Both the position numbers and the translations under genes were made by a program. Shown piece by piece: positions 62,873 through 64,000 of a DNA stretch of 64,000 bases; position 1 is the first letter of the stretch, and each line of letters begins with the position of its first letter. The notes under the pieces were generated by a model, which did not search any database, had not been told where the DNA came from, and was given only the letters and a program-made list of their open reading frames with translations. This stretch comes from Azorhizobium sp943371865 (lineage in GTDB: Bacteria; Pseudomonadota; Alphaproteobacteria; Rhizobiales; Xanthobacteraceae): the NCBI RefSeq assembly GCF_943371865.1, contig NZ_CALRWL010000006.1, forward strand, positions 1 to 64,000, read 5' to 3'.

Positions 62873-64000
62873 ACATCTCCGCGCCGTTCATCCGCCGCTC
62901 GGTGGCGACCACGCTGCTGACGCTGGGGCTGGCGCTGGCGGGGGCGCTGGCCTTTTTCAAATTGCCGGTGGCGCCGCTGCCGCAGGTGGACATTCCCACC
63001 ATCATGGTCAGCGCCTCCATGCCCGGCGCCAGCCCCGACACCATGGCGGCCACGGTGGCGACGCCGCTGGAGCGGCATCTGGGGCAGATCGCCGACATCA
63101 GCGAGATCACCTCCACCAGCACGCTGGGCTCCACCCGCATCACGCTGCAGTTCGGCCTCTCCCGCGACATCGACGGCGCCGCCCGCGACGTCCAGGCGGC
63201 CATCAATGCGGCGCGGGCCGATCTGCCGGCGGCGCTCCGCACCAACCCCACCTATCGCAAGGTCAATCCCGCCGACGCGCCGATCATGATCCTGGCGCTG
63301 ACCTCCAACACGCTCAGCCGCGGCCAGCTCTATGACAGCGCCGCCACGGTGCTGCAGCAGAAGCTCTCCCAGGTGCAGGGCATCGGCCAGGTGACCATCG
63401 GCGGCTCGTCGCTGCCGGCGGTGCGGGTGGAGATCAATCCGCATGCGCTGTCGCAATATGGCATCGGCCTGGAGGATGTGCGGGCGGCGCTGTCCGCCGC
63501 CAATGCCAATGCCCCCAAAGGCGCCATCGAGGCCGGCGACCGGCGCTGGCAGATCTACACCAACGACCAGGCCCGCGAGGCCTCAGCCTATCGCTCGCTG
63601 GTGATCGCCTATCGCAACGGCGCGCCGGTGCGGCTGTCAGACGTGGCGACCGTCGAGGACTCGGTGGAGAGCGTGCGCAATGAGGGCCTGTCCGACGGCA
63701 AGCCCTCGGTGCTGATCATCCTGGCCCGCGAGCCCGGCGCCAACATCATCGAGACCGTGGAGCGGGTGAAGGCGGCGCTGCCGGAACTGCGCGCCTCCAT
63801 CCCCGCCGACATCGACGTCGCCATCGCCCAGGACCGCACCGCCTCCATCCGCGCCTCCCTGGACGATGTGGAGCGCTCGCTGGTGATCGCGGTGGTGCTG
63901 GTGGTGGTGGTGGTGTTCGCCTTCCTGCGCGATGCCCGCGCGGCGCTGATCCCGTGCGTGGCGGTGCCGGTGTCGCTGCTGGGCAGCTTCGCGGCCATGT
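62869..64000 (+). CDS. RND efflux permease (MdtC-like), cut by the window end
   Basis: The first 377 residues of a second HAE1-type permease. It starts NISAPFIRRSVATTLLTLGLALAGALAFFKLPVAPLPQVDIPTIMV and runs through the first periplasmic loop into helices 2-3 (LVIAVVLVVVVVFAFLRDARAALIPCVAVPVSLLG). The GTG start overlaps the previous stop by four bases (GTGA). Together with the upstream adaptor and permease it forms an MdtABC-like set. An outer-membrane channel gene might follow beyond the window. Confidence 0.93.
   Translation, partial: MNISAPFIRRSVATTLLTLGLALAGALAFFKLPVAPLPQVDIPTIMVSASMPGASPDTMAATVATPLERHLGQIADISEITSTSTLGSTRITLQFGLSRDIDGAARDVQAAINAARADLPAALRTNPTYRKVNPADAPIMILALTSNTLSRGQLYDSAATVLQQKLSQVQGIGQVTIGGSSLPAVRVEINPHALSQYGIGLEDVRAALSAANANAPKGAIEAGDRRWQIYTNDQAREASAYRSLVIAYRNGAPVRLSDVATVEDSVESVRNEGLSDGKPSVLIILAREPGANIIETVERVKAALPELRASIPADIDVAIAQDRTASIRASLDDVERSLVIAVVLVVVVVFAFLRDARAALIPCVAVPVSLLGSFAAM

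Overview
The window looks like one chromosomal segment of a high-GC alphaproteobacterium, most likely of the order Hyphomicrobiales (Rhizobiales). The best marker is the acpXL-type cluster at 27332-33534. It makes the very-long-chain fatty acid of lipid A, a trait of that order. A Xanthobacteraceae-like member (Azorhizobium/Xanthobacter type) is plausible, but this is inference without a database search. No insertion sequence, prophage, integrase, CRISPR array or replication origin was seen, and the base composition is even. Most of the window is core genome.

Layout. 1-7085: the tail of a chemotaxis receptor, a DUF1489 protein, a glutathione S-transferase, a DUF3253 protein, a YdcF-type membrane protein, isovaleryl-CoA dehydrogenase and a membrane-bound GGDEF-EAL enzyme. 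7242-10870: MgtE, divergent from two tandem secreted polysaccharide deacetylases. 10871-11639 has no clear gene and ends in a terminator beside tRNA-Leu(GAG). 11882-17343: LipB, a fluoroacetate-dehalogenase-like hydrolase, a DUF4337 protein, TadA, an RluB-type pseudouridine synthase with a very long disordered tail, and RsmD. 17359-26942: MutL, a single-domain response regulator, EF-P with its lysyl-ligase EpmA divergent from it, a lipoprotein hydrolase, DoxX, RNase HII, a YpfJ-type metallopeptidase, MoaB and an HXXEE protein.

27332-33534 reads as one lipid A acyl-chain operon: carrier protein, dehydratase, two ketosynthase-family proteins, ketoreductase, enoyl/alcohol dehydrogenase and acyltransferase. 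One of the two ketosynthases has lost its catalytic Cys. 33823-37655: a GGDEF protein with a dead receiver domain, PurE-PurK, and a WYL regulator beside a VOC protein. 37823-40960: a complete tripartite TRAP transporter preceded by a perfect operator-like inverted repeat. 40998-46554: DUF983, a phosphoesterase, an Sfp-type phosphopantetheinyl transferase, a CaiB-family CoA-transferase, an unknown protein and a DUF1217 (flagellum-linked) protein. 46706-50069: a MaoC-phosphotransacetylase fusion, acetate kinase and FabI joined by 4-base overlaps. 50131-51972: Edd of the Entner-Doudoroff pathway.

52243-64000 is an efflux region. An RND pump (permease and adaptor) on the minus strand is divergent from an ECF sigma factor, a one-helix putative anti-sigma protein, a CnrX/ZraP-like periplasmic protein, a second RND adaptor and two RND permeases, the last cut by the window end. 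The gene order resembles the CnrYXH-CnrCBA metal-efflux locus, but the pumps are of the drug (HAE1/MdtABC) type. No outer-membrane channel gene is visible.
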